A stretch of 64,000 nucleotides of DNA from Perkinsus chesapeaki (Eukaryota > Perkinsozoa > Perkinsida > Perkinsidae): assembly GCA_013115145.1 (NCBI GenBank), contig JAAPAO010000132.1:1-64000 (forward strand), given 5' to 3'. Below, piece by piece: positions 10,301-21,765 of the stretch; position 1 is the stretch's first letter; every line of letters begins with the position of its first letter. The notes beneath the pieces were generated by a model. It worked only from the letters and a program-made list of their open reading frames with translations. It did not search any database and was not told the origin of the DNA. A program made the translations under genes and the position numbers.

Positions 10301-13300
10301 GGAAGTCTACCTCTCCCGGATTGATGCGGGAGACTGTTGATGGTGGTAGGGCGGAATTGGAGCCATTAGCGGCAGCATCTTCGCCCCCCGAGTCGAGGGT
10401 CATGGCACGCCCTTTGATGAGAGGACCTGAGGCTTTATTTGGACCAGGCGGGAAAGGTATGCTTACGTCGAGCGTCGAAGCTTGGAGCAGCCTTGCGTCG
10501 TGGTTGACCTAAAGATACTCGTAGCCGGCAAACAGAGGGGTGCAGCCTACTTGGCATGCCGACAGCGTGGCCCTTGTTAAATCTGAAGCCTCCCCCACGG
10601 AAGGGCCTTGTTTGGGCAGATGGAGCACCACCGGCCACCACGGTATTGCTGGCATCTTCATCCCACCAGGAGCTGCTATCATAGGGGTTTCTCACACGCT
10701 TGGTTCGGTACGACGCATAGGCATCGCTGCTGTTGCTGGTGGCCGATTTCTCTTCGGGGTCTAAAAGCGTCAACTAGGGGCTAATAGACACTATAGGGCA
10801 GCTCACCAACGATGTACTGAACGTCGCTGTTGGTGAGGGCAGTTGCGTCACTTTCGAAGCTCCTTGTGGTGTCAATGTGGGTGAGGCTGGTGAGGAGGGA
10901 GACCACAAAGCATTGAAGGTAAGCTGAGCCGTTGGTCAGGGCCGCCTCGATGGCTTTCCCTGATAAATGAGTGAGAGATAACTGATAAGGCTATGGTGCT
11001 CACTGTTGCGCCGGGCTACACCAAGTGAAAGGCATGATAGCAAAGCAGCTGTAAAGGGATCGAGAGATGATATTAGGACCATACGGTAGATGAGACGATA
11101 CATATCATACTTCTGAAGGAGGGCAACACCTTCTCTGGTGGAGGAGAGCACCTATTGGAGGAAGACAGCAGCGTGGGGGTCTACTAAGCTTTCGCGAAAC
11201 GACGGAACACCCTTGGTTCCACTGAACGCAGTTTAGCGACTTCGTTTTTAATTGGGAATTTCGACAAGTTTTGGTAGAATTTATATTTCTCAGTTTTCAT
11301 GCTTATCGTGGCTACAGTGGAAAGCGGCGCATGCTCCCACAGGCTTTAATATTTTCCCTTAGCAACGTGAAATCTACCTTTCAGTAACACTATCTGCTTC
11401 AAGCATGAGACGCTACCGAGCGGTTGATAATCCCTGGAAAATGTGCTAAAGCCAACCTACCCCGATCATTGCGCCATATTCTCGACTTAGCCGTTTAAAC
11501 TGTTCAACTATGCCATCCTCCCCAGGTGAGGAAGTGAGACCTCGAAAAAGACATCAACGCAGCAGATAGGCTACTCGAAAGGCTTACTGTCAGCAGCGTC
11601 CTTAGCAGCCCACTTGAGGCCACTTTGTACGATAGGGTCAGCCCTTTGGAGAGGCGGATGGTCGTTGACTTCAACCGGCTGACCCCAACTGCCGACCCTC
11701 TCAGTTCTCTGCTGTTGCTGCCCAGATTCCTCAGGTATCATCTCCGGGGCTGACTTGGTGCTTGTATTGGTGAAGGTGTTAGCTGCTGAAGAGTCACCAA
11801 CAGGTGATGTCGACCGTGCTCTGAAGAGGGAGCAATTACGCTCCTCAACGACGACTATCGCAGCTCCTTGTCCCAGGACATTAACTCTTACTTAGAAGGC
11901 GGCCGTTCGAGCACTCCCCTACGGAGAGCTTCACAATGGTGACACATACAGTGGGCCCTATATAATATTTTCCTACTTTAAAAATGCGGCGTAGAATTGT
12001 GAGCGCTTCCGAATATCCCTGTTCGATGAGGGGACATGCACGGTGAATGTTTAGTCGTATCATATCTGTTTTCACCGATGTCCGACAAGTGTTCCTACTG
12101 TGGCAACTAGTCACAAAAAAGTGATATTATAAATTGGTCACATTGGACAACTATCATCCGAAGCTTTAATTGAGCTAAGTTTGATAGGACGTCAATTCCT
12201 ACTTAAGAAGGGGGAACGCCAAATGCAACAGCTCACGCTGTTCCTCTCATTTACCGAGCACGATATCTTTTTATAATGATTTCTCCTCTCCCCTCATAAT
12301 GCTGCTTACGTGTCCTCCGATAGACCACTTAGGCCTCTAGTCCTCGCCCTTCGACCAGTGATATCAACCCAGCTAGAGCCCTTCCTATCCGACTGTATGT
12401 GACGTTCGGCTCCTGTTATAGATTCATTCAGCATGCTTGCCAGGTCCGCAGTGAATGTGTGATGGTGATGTCGATGGTGCCTTTGAAGGATGACCTCAGC
12501 GGTCGGAGTGTCGGGAGGCAAAAAGCTCTCCGGTAGACTGATCAGAACAACAATCGATAGCAATGGCCGTACCTACGCCGCTTACCCTAGATATTTCTCG
12601 CGCGCCACAGGATGGGATACCGTCAAGGCCAGCAGTGTATTGGCAAGTCTGGCTAGTGCTAGGGACTGTCCGTTCCATGGTTGTGACCCAAACACTGGGT
12701 TCGCCATGGGGGCCTCATTAATGCTGCTCGTGGCACTTTCGTTGTCCAACTCCACCAGATCAGCGATAGTCCTGGCTGTGAAGGCGCTCCACGAACTGCG
12801 TGTTCGACGGTGGTGACGATAGTTATGATGCTTTACTGAGCGATAAGAGCAAGCCTTCCCGGATGGTCAAGGGGTCAAGGTGAGGCAATACGAGTTCTGT
12901 GATGGTGAGGGCCGAGGGGAGATGGAAGACAGCGCCGCCGGGGTCGCGGGAACGAAGATAAGTACAAGGCAGATGAGCGTCCTTACTTGGTGAGAAAAAA
13001 CGTAGAAGTTTTTTAAGAAAGTCGGTTTCGAGGATGCACTCGAATGCCACCGAATGGCAGCCGCCATGATCGATGCATCCATGAGCCACAACTCGGTGAA
13101 TAGTCGGCCAATGCCAAAGACTGTAGTCTCGGGTACTGAGGACTTTGGAGTCCCTCAACACCTGACAAAGTAGAGGTAGAGAGAACATCACAGCAGCAGC
13201 AGCAGTCGACGGTACCTTCATAACGTGGTCTTTGTTGCTCCAGTCTATCCTGTCACCACTGCTGCCTGCTATGACCTGATCACACACTATCACTGACGGC

Positions 13301-14460
13301 CAGAGCGGGGGCGGGGGCGGTGCTGACCCCGAGTGGATAGGCAGTTGCGTTTGGTATGAACTGAGGCTGTTGGACAATTCTTAGTAGTCCTGGCCATGAC
13401 AGACATCCAACTGAATTCACACCGTACTCGTAGCAGCTCATGCTCGCATCGTTGTCAGATAGCTCAGGAACCTGAGCAGTAGAATAAACCGATATGGCCG
13501 AGGCGGCGGCGGACCCTGGTAGGAAGGCACCAATAGACGCCCGGGTAGCCTAGACTTCTGTAGCTGGTCCATGTAAGGTAGTTATCGCTATCAAGCCAGG
13601 TTAGTATAGAAAGGCATCGGGATCGAAGCTGCACCGATGTCTTATCTGAGAGAGCAGTGGCGTTCACGGAACAGGCGGTCCTTGCCTGGCTCGAAGTTGG
13701 CAGCTCTGGTGACGATAGAGGTCATGTGGTGGATATCAGGGAAGGAGGCTGATGGCAGTAAGATGGTTACACAGCGCAGGATCTGAATCACCACCATCTG
13801 GGTAAACCCTCATCGAGGAGGCTTGCCGCCTACTGTGTCTATCAGACTGGTTGCCTGATGCGCCACTGGCTCGTTCTCTGGGTCGGTCATGGTAGCTAGG
13901 TAGGACACCGCGGAGGAGAGACCAAAGGTTAGTAGAATCCTCAACAGTAGCGATCCTGGCAAGCACACATTATTCCACTGGGCGCCGTTATGTACCTTAC
14001 CGAAGACTCTGGTCATGTCCATAGGTGGCTCCTTCCTGCACACCAGCACCTACCAACACCGATGCCTGATATCCTCCTACCAATCTAGCTCACCGATTTA
14101 GGTTCTTCTTTATAAGCAGTCCAAGAGCGTCCTCGACCAGTAAAGCCACTAACACCGCGGGTCCGGCTCCTGAACGCCAATAGCTCTAAGCGCCCCGTTC
14201 CAGACCAAGGCTCACCGTGGATGGTCCCAACTGAAAAGGCCTCGGTGAACTATGGTAGCCTGTGTCTCGTCAATGGTAGGACTGCTGCTGCTGCTGGCGT
14301 CGACACTATTAGGAAGATCACTGCTGTTCGCTGAGATGTTAAACGCAGTGGTGATGTGATGGCACTGTCGGGCCACTTACAGTAGATTGCCGAGGATCCC
14401 TCAAACTGAGGAACGCACCACCAACCCAGTACGTCTTGGAAGAGGATAAGCAACTCTTTG
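7329..14460 (-). CDS. RICTOR homologue (TORC2 subunit), N-terminus unresolved
   Basis: A long minus-strand gene of many small exons. RICTOR is the HEAT/armadillo scaffold of TOR complex 2. Two blocks identify it. Exon 12823-13377 contains LLCQVLRDSKVLS, LWHWPTIHRVV and FLKKLLRFFSPSKDAHL, matching the conserved RICTOR N/M region (WxWxxI...FxxRLLxFYKPS). Exon 8041-8268 contains YYLSGSAIYALSLLCSVPSA and LLNLGWDPVVHG, matching the RICTOR V domain (GTxFxxLGLIS...GWxxV). The exon at 9679-10215 lies between them. A Ser/Gln-rich disordered segment (about 11596-11880) interrupts the armadillo part. The C-terminus is Ser/acid-rich (7329-7735). Exons around 14190-14460 (LFQDVLGWW...) look like the upstream part, but the true start was not found and may lie beyond 14460. 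Confidence 0.68.
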
Positions 14461-16130
14461 ACTGTGGTCCTGAAAGTTAAGTAACCATACCCCCCATGGT
14501 AGGAGCCTATAACGATTGATAGGGTACTATGATACTAATAGACCAAGTCATATACGACATAATTGTAATTCTTAGTAATCATCAATCGAAAATATACCGG
14601 ACAAACATCGAGAGTCTAATGAGGCAGGAAGTACGAGGAGGCATCACTCAGGAGGAGGAGCTCAAGTCGAGTAATTCCGAAGCTGCTTAAAGTTACATGT
14701 CATTAGGCTTCTTCATAAGGCTTATAAGAGAGGCCAAACCTTCACAGTTGTCGGATAATAATAGTAGGCCGGGTACTGTACCTGTTCAGTTGTCTACGAC
14801 GATGGTAAGGGGAGGCTCTCAGTCATTACAGAGTAAAGCGCAGATACACCTTCTAGCACATCTACAACGTATCTCATGGACCTCGTCAGCCCCTACAGTC
14901 TGAGGCCCTCGACGTCTCCCTCCTCCATGCATAGCATCACCAGATGATGATGAGTCCTCCTGGCCTAAAGTGGCAGTACAGATATAACAACCACCACTAG
15001 TGGTTAATAATAATAACAAAACAATCGAAGTTGTTCAAGTCACTGCAAGTAGCGCACTTGAGACCAGCTGGAGGACTTGCCAGCCTGCTTCGAGCGCACA
15101 AAGATTTACCCCGCTCGGGAGCTAGCAGCCTTCCGTAATGTGATATTCCGTACTGGTGTGGTAAAACGATATGACAACGAAATTAGTGATGGTGCATGGC
15201 CAGATACTTGGTAAACCCTTGAAGAAGAGTAGTCTACGTCACCGAACTAACCTAGAAAATATCCACCAGACTTTTCTAGCATCAATCTCACCCCATGGTA
15301 CTAACCGCGCTCTACCCAGCGGACAAAGATAGTATGCGAATTGTTGAAGATAGGTTGTTGGTTACCTCTGTATCCCGTAAAGACTGTAAAGACCTGCATA
15401 AGATCCACTGCTATCTGCTTTCTCGAGTAATCTCTAAGGTCACCATCTTGAAGGACATGTACCACAGTCCATACTATTGGCTCCATGTGGAGGGTTGATA
15501 ATACTGGATCTAGACATCCATACTTGAATAGGGACTGACAGAAAGACGAAGGGGAAGGTGATGCAGCAGTAAAGTGATAAGTTAAAATGTTGTAAATTAA
15601 ACGGTAAAAAGATGGTATGTAAAATGGCAAGTAAAATGAGTGTAATAACAAAATGAAAATATTATTAACGTAACCACTAACATGACATTATCCATAAACG
15701 GATAAGTTGTGACTAAAAGTGACAGAGCGAGATGTCGAGTCTACTCCCAAGGCAATTCTGCTGGGAGCCAGAGCCAACATTTGTCAACTTCCCATACGTA
15801 CATGTCCAATACAGTATTTCGGAACTCGTACGCACGTTTTTTATTAATAAGGATTTTCGGTTTATAGAAGCAATGCAAGGTAGACTGCTTACCCCTAAAG
15901 CTCCGTTCTTGATAGCAGTCTTGGGGTCCTTTAGGAGGACCGTAGTAAGGGTAGAGAGGCAGAGGCTGAGAGAAGGGAAAGATAAGGAGGGGCTTTGTAA
16001 TACGCCTATTCAGGAAGGCTTTTTAATACGGAGAAGGTTAACTGACCTTACCTTCTCAGACCAACGTCAGTTGTTAAGCTGTCGGTTATAGCAACCATGG
16101 AGCGAATAGCACATACAGGTATCTAGTGGT
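14461..16130. other. Stretch without a supportable gene
   Basis: Possible 5' exons of RICTOR may lie near 14820-15020 on the minus strand (Ser/Arg-rich frame), but no splice path could be established. Open frames at 15295-15651 and 15732-16091 are unrelated to anything recognised. I see no mobile-element protein or terminal repeat. Confidence 0.4.
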
Positions 16131-16455
16131 ATGGATGAAGAAGTCACTGCGCCACAAAATAGAGGAGTAGGACCTCCTGTCCATCAATTAGAGCAAGACT
16201 TATCCATCTTCTTATAAATTTGATGGCAGCTGTCCTTTCACATCGGTCATTGCTAACCTCCAGTCTGATACATACCAGTTCCATAACACGCAAAGGCTTC
16301 AAAACCTGACAAAAACAGCACTCGCAGCACTTCTGCTGCCTTATACGACTGGCGAAGTAGCAGTAGTGGATATCGATGTATCCAGTAAAGCAGCCTTAAC
16401 AGCAGCCTTCTTACAGGAAGCCGATCGTACTAGCTCATATCAGTATGAAAGCTGA
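16131..16455 (+). CDS. Possible small hypothetical gene
   Basis: ATG 16131 opens a short frame MDEEVTAPQNRGVGPPVHQL followed, probably after an intron ending in a CAG near 16280, by an Ala/Leu-rich exon (about 16281-16455) with LQNLTKTALAALLLPYTTGE and a TGA stop. The second exon has coding character. The join between the two is not resolved, and an additional upstream exon is possible. No family was recognised. Confidence 0.2.
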
Positions 16456-17382
16456 GGCCGGAAATGAATAACCTTACAGTAATTCTGCAACCCATAGACT
16501 ACTCATAAAATATAGCATATTTCTATGTAACTATACAGGACTGCAGCAACAACAACCTTTCTAGAGATCGCCTAATTCTTATTGACCATTGATAGAGGCA
16601 GAATCGATCATCGATAGGAATGTGTGCCATTACTACTGTATATGACCTCCCTTTAAATTCCCTATGCTTTAATGTTAACCATGTTACCGTGGATGAGACC
16701 ACTACAATCTCTTCACTTAAGCAGTTGTAACGTTCCTTTCCCACTCACCACAGCTAACACTATACCAGGTGATAATGGTCTCATAATGTATCGCAGGGCT
16801 CTTAGGGCATAGACTCGGACTTGAAGGTTCCAATCAAACAGATAAAACCTCAATATAGAGGCTAAACGACCAAGGATGTGGTTGGTGTCTGATCATCGAA
16901 GCAGAAGAGCCCTCAACGATGGTGGACCCAATGCATGGTGATGAGAAAAGAAATGCTGCATGGCTTTCGAACCACGACCTTTCGAATGCCGCACGCGTCA
17001 CCAAAAGATTCGCCCTCCTACTTGAAAAAAATTGTAAAGAAGCCTTCTATAATAGCTATGGTAACACTAAAGCAATGGGGCGAAGAAAACTCAATACGGA
17101 GGGATCGTTTTTTGAGCCAATCGAAGTATTGTTACTTATCATAGCTGATGCAAGCCCTCTAAATGCGCCCTGTTGTGGGGTTAGACTAGGTAGCATTGGT
17201 GAACCCTTAGGCGAAGATGTCTTACTAATAGATGGAGTGGATGACAGGACCTATAACAACAGCAGTGATGGCTGCTAGTGACCATGGGGGTGTATACTAC
17301 TACTACTACCATAGTGGCTCGGCATATAAGGTCCATTTTCCTATTATTATCGCCAACCATCATAGCCCTCCTCTTAAGCTCT
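16456..17382. other. Interval with ambiguous minus-strand exons
   Basis: Some minus-strand frames here (about 17040-17180, and 17330-17417) could be downstream exons of the hypothetical gene at 17383-17910. At 16958-16990 the minus strand reads AAGGTCGTGGTTCGAAAGCC, another tRNA B-box-like fragment. Plus-strand frames at 16919-17278 have no recognisable domain. Confidence 0.3.
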
Positions 17383-17910
17383 TTACATATGTTTTCTAAC
17401 ACTAATACCTGACACAACTATGGATGAGCTTATATGCATTGAAGAAAACCCCACCGACAACAGAAATGAAAGATCGGCTACATTGAAGCTAGGTAAGACT
17501 CGAGGGGAGTAGGCTACTAGAATTCCCGTGCCGGCCACATTTGTCATTGGGCGATATCCCTCTTGATCTGGTATTGAACACTTGCCCATTAATACCTTCT
17601 GTGGTTCTAGACTGCCCGAGGCTGATAGTCCAAGTGCCATTGATTCCTTCTTATCAACTGCTATATTATTGTCCAATACCAGACTTGATGGATCTGTTGC
17701 ATATACTACCTCCCCATCTTAAACCCTAATACTACTATTATCACCTCCAGTGAACACTTTGGCAGCGAACACCGTAGCCCTTCGACTGCTCCTGGCCGGG
17801 ACCATGGCCTCGGAGTCCTGGCTAGAAGTTGGTGAGTTTACGGAAGGGCCGGCGGCTGTCTTGGACAGATCAGAAGTTGTCCTTGGCAATCGATGATCCG
17901 ATGTAGACAT
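17383..17910 (-). CDS. Hypothetical protein, Ser/Thr-rich N-terminus (3' end unresolved)
   Basis: ATG 17910 begins a polar Ser/Thr/Pro-rich exon (MSTSDHRLPRTTSDLSK...) that ends near 17741 at a GTGATAATAG donor. A second exon (about 17460-17690) encodes NNIAVDKKESMALGLSASGS and then GYRPMTNVAGTGILVAYSPR, which looks globular. A possible donor follows this, so the gene may continue to about 16.9 kb. There is no signal peptide and no family was recognised. It is the downstream minus-strand neighbour of the membrane protein at 18074-18909. Confidence 0.35.
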
Positions 17911-18073
17911 GGCCTTCTGTTACCCCACTAATGCTGACTTAATCCAGTCTCTTCCCTATTGAACTAGCAACGAAACTCATATTGCTGCGAACAAGGTAAG
18001 CATGTTGTTGTATTGCTAATAAAGCAATAAGTAGTAAGCGATCCTATAGAATCGTCACTACACTGTGATATCA

Positions 18074-18909
18074 TCACAACACCAGTACGTCACGTCTTGC
18101 ATGACATCGGCAGGTAGCCACGCTATAGGTAGCCGCCTTTGGCTCCCCTCCTCCGCCTTTAAACTTAACTCGATCCCAGAACATAAGCCCAGGAGTGATC
18201 GGCAATGCGGGGCTACTGGATGGGCACGTCGTCGGCTTATAAGATCTGGTCGACTCGGAATCCACCAAATGCGGTATCTTAATGTAAGCGAGCCACATTA
18301 TGAACCCAAGAACGAATGTGATGGTTACGGTATAAACGAAATACAATATAGTGAGCCTGAAGAGAAGATACGCTTATCGATGGTGCAGCTAAAGATATTA
18401 CTTGGTCGATGTTGGCCTCATACGCCATTTGGTAGGTGGGGCGAACCCTAGCGGAAGCCCTCCGCTGTGGGCAAAAACAACAACCCGTGGATTTTCGATA
18501 ATACGGTGATTCGGTGGTGACACGCCAATAGCAGCTAGTCCTGGCCTTCCGATTACAGAACTGCAACTTAAATTCATTTTCATACCGATTTCTCCGCTAT
18601 TACCTCATAAATGCACCCCCATAGTCTCGTGACCCTTGCTCTCCCCGAAGCATTTCGCGGGTTTCGGTCTCCATTTCCGCAGTATCCTGCTGCTGCTGTT
18701 GTTGATTCTTATCAGGCCCCCTAGTAGGAGCCAAGAAGCTTTCCGGTGCAATTATATTTTGCCGCGCATGACGCTCTCGCCTCTGTGAATGGAAATAATG
18801 AGATTGTGTCCCCTCCTTATAGTACCTTTCCAAGATGATGACTACTCCCCTCCCCCAGCAGGGCTATAGACGTTAATATGAAGCATAAAGCAATAAGGCG
18901 AGTTGCCAT
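18074..18909 (-). CDS. Signal-peptide, single-pass membrane protein
   Basis: Four exons join in one consistent phase. ATG 18909 starts a clear signal peptide (MATRLIALCFILTSIALLGE). Exon 2 is polar with a run of six Gln, exon 3 begins SSVIGRPGLAAIGVSPP, and exon 4 opens with a transmembrane helix (LTILYFVYTVTITFVLGFIM). A cytosolic tail of about 65 residues follows, ending with the stop at 18074. Introns have donors GTACTATAAG, GTAATAGCGG and GTAATATC. The topology suggests a small type I secretory-pathway or surface protein. No known domain is seen. It is divergent from mitoferrin; the two start codons are 184 bp apart. Confidence 0.6.
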
Positions 18910-19093
18910 TATATCAAGGCCACTAGTAATAACATGCCACCGATCGTACTATTGATTTTTCAATATTGGGCGAGCGCTACTATTTAGTTTTATGGCGCGT
19001 GACGTTTAAATGATTCGTTCACGCATGTGAGCGTTGTGGTAGCGCGGCCAGAGATAAAATAATGTAACCAGTTTCAGTACCTGTTCCTCCTGT

Positions 19094-21465
19094 ATGTCAT
19101 CTTCTGTCGAGTCTGCTGCTGCTATCCTCCCAAAAAGAGAGGGTCCAGACTCGGCCACCACACCTGAAGACGCTCTCGAATGGGAGGACTGGAAGGGTGA
19201 TATACCATTTATTCATCATGCCATTGCTGGCTCATGTGCCGGTATAGCCGAGCATGTTGCTACATTCCCACTGGACACTATAAAGGTAGTAGCAGCCCCC
19301 ACCATAACAACCCCTCATCAGCTCCATGTTAGACGCGTATGCAAGCCTACTCCGGTGCGAATGGCGGCACTGTTCGCCTATCAACCGTTCTAGAGTCTGT
19401 TAAATCGGAGTACGGCCTTAAAGGCTTTGTCCGTGGCTGGGGGGCCATAGCAACTGGATGCGTTCCTGCACATATTGCTTTATTTTCAGTTTATGAGAAG
19501 CTCAAGGACTTGTAATAATTCATATTAAAGTGAGGTGATGCAGCCATAACTTCAGAGCTGGTGTTCAAAACGAGCACTGCGCGTATCGCGTACCAAAGTC
19601 CCTCCTTTGTGGAGCTCTGGCCCAATTCGCCCATGACAGGTTGGTGCCGAATCTTAGCTTGAAGCATGCACCTAGCTCATTAGTATTTTAACCCCTATGG
19701 ATGTCGTCAAGCAGAGGCTACAACTAGGATGTTATCGAGGGACATTCCACTGCATCAAAAGCATGGTACTAATGGTCGGGCATCGCACACAATTCTGTCT
19801 CCCGGTGTGGGGGTATACATCACCCTCAATCCCGGTGATAGGTGTGTGCTATCAGCTGACTACCGCGCATGGAAGTTGCCCAAGCACTCGATAAGAAATA
19901 CTTTTCCACCTTACCACCTACATTTCTATAGATCATCATCATCGTCCGTTGGTGCCATGAGCAGTGCTCTCCATGATATACCGCTCGCTCCGTTTCCTTG
20001 TTCGCATTCCTGCTTTATAGCGATTGCTCCGCTTTATCGTTTTTAATAAAGGTCAGATTATTGAGAATATAGTATTAATAATATAAACTCTTTAAGGTCG
20101 AGTAGTGTTAGTTTCTCATAATGCTTAGGTCCGTACTGAAGGTGCTGTATCTCTATTCCGCTCCCTTCCTGTAACTGCCCTCATGAATGCACCTCAAGGA
20201 GCAGTCACTGTACGCTATAACATCTGCGCTCTACATAACACTACTTTCAGGTAGCTGTTAATGAAGCCATTAAGCGTGTCTGGGGCCTTGGCGAGGGTAA
20301 GGGTAACCATCTTCCTGCGTACTTTGCCTCGGCTGGCATAGCAGGTAGTAATGGTGGCTACATCGATCTGGTCTGGGTTGCATTCCAACTCCCCAGGACA
20401 GCGGTTTCTGGTGGAGGGAAGGACGGTTGTTGGTAAATTTCATCCATTAATAAACCAGTAGCGCCTTTCGGTATTGATCTGGCTTCGATTTTTACCGAAA
20501 AATTTAAATTAACGTAGAATTTGACCGATCGACCATCGGATTGCCACTTGATGAGGTCAGCCAACAACCCATCGTAGCCGCCCCCATGTGTCCATTCATT
20601 ATCAGGAGGGATAGCATCACTGACAACCCAGCCATTGGACGTTATTAAAACTCGTTTACAAACACAGGATTGTCTTTGTCGGAAGGATCAGACCAAGATG
20701 CGCCCCAAGGTATCACTATAGGCTCTCACTTTTCACCGGAGGGTGACTTCCACAGGTATGTCCTCGAAAACTGGCTGCTCTCCAGGCTAGAGGGATCGTC
20801 TCGGCGACTGGAGAGCTTTTGGTTAATCCTGCTGAGGTAGCTCTCCCTCAATAATTGTTGCGGAGATCACTCATCAGATACCGGAGGCTACAATGGTGAA
20901 GCTCAGAGCTCGAGGCATTGATGTTGCCAATTTAAAATCCAGTATAAGACCTGCGTCTCAGGTCATAACAGAGACCATAGAACTACTAGAGGGGGACTGC
21001 TTCATATTTCTCGCTCGAAATCCCTATCGTCCACATGACTGCCTTCTCTAGATCTAATTAGTAAAAGGCAATGACAAATTAACTCTTAGTTAATAGCTCT
21101 TAGCTATATTAATCTGTTCTGAGCTGTATTAACTTGGTATTAACTTGGTGTAGTAACACTCTCTCCCCCACGAGGAGCAGCTCCCCTAAGGTTGCATGGA
21201 TGCCCACATCTTATCCAATCTCCCCTCATCTTAGGCCTCTACAGCTCCTCGATATAGCTCTGTGATGTCCGCTGCCAAACTAATATGGATGGAGGAAGGC
21301 TTTAGAGGATTCTTCCGGGTACTAGCTCATCGTCACTGCGCCACATAATTCCTTTAGGGTATGGTTCCTCGTTTTTGCCTATCGATACCGGCAACTGCCA
21401 CCTGTTGGGGCAGCTATGAGACCGTTAAGGCGTTACTAGCCCGGTGGCAGGATCTGCATCACTGA
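19094..21465 (+). CDS. Mitoferrin-like SLC25 mitochondrial iron carrier
   Basis: A mitochondrial inner-membrane carrier with three repeats, each with the PxD signature: FPLDTIKTRMQ (exon 1/2 junction, around 19275-19345), ILTPMDVVKQRLQL (about 19690) and QPLDVIKTRLQTQ (about 20625). The stretch LLCGALAQFAHD, and later GAVSLFRSLPVTALMNAPQ, match the mitoferrin pattern (HDxxxxPxEVVKQRxQ; ExxxxFYRSxxTxLxMNxP). The last exons encode GFRGFFR and GMVPRFCLSIPATATCW, with the stop at 21463-21465. Exons are split by short introns plus two longer ones (about 19780-20125 and 20343-20604). Between the third signature and the last helix there is an insertion of more than 80 residues (20740-21010). Its likely role is feeding iron to Fe-S cluster and haem synthesis. 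Confidence 0.85.
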
Positions 21466-21765
21466 TTACCACTAATTTACATAGAGGCATATCTTAGCCT
21501 TGTTTTGTATTATATAACCGTTTCACACTTACCATCACTGAGCTAGAATCCTGTACATTGCCAAAATGACAAACTATTTCCAACACCATCCGCCTAGTGT
21601 TTATCACTGCTGCTTTCTGCGACGTGACGTTTCCGGGCCCTTCACGAGAACAGATGAGTAGGCCTTGGACCCAGCGGCACTATTGGGATGAGCGCAACAG
21701 CATGATTGCCAAAACGGGTTGAAACATGTCTTTAAAAATTGCTAGTCCTTCTGCTGCTGCTGCTG

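Noticed and set aside
15732-16091. A 119-codon plus-strand gene
   Set aside because: It has an ATG and is open, but shows no domain, no signal peptide and no splice continuity. Coding status could not be supported.
16919-17278. A 119-codon plus-strand gene
   Set aside because: It overlaps frames on the opposite strand that fit the neighbouring hypothetical gene, and contains a tRNA-like fragment. Nothing supports it as protein.
19340-19395. Early stop in mitoferrin after the first exon
   Set aside because: Using the later AG acceptor at the TTAG before ACGCGTATGCAA restores the carrier signature KTRMQ and an open frame.
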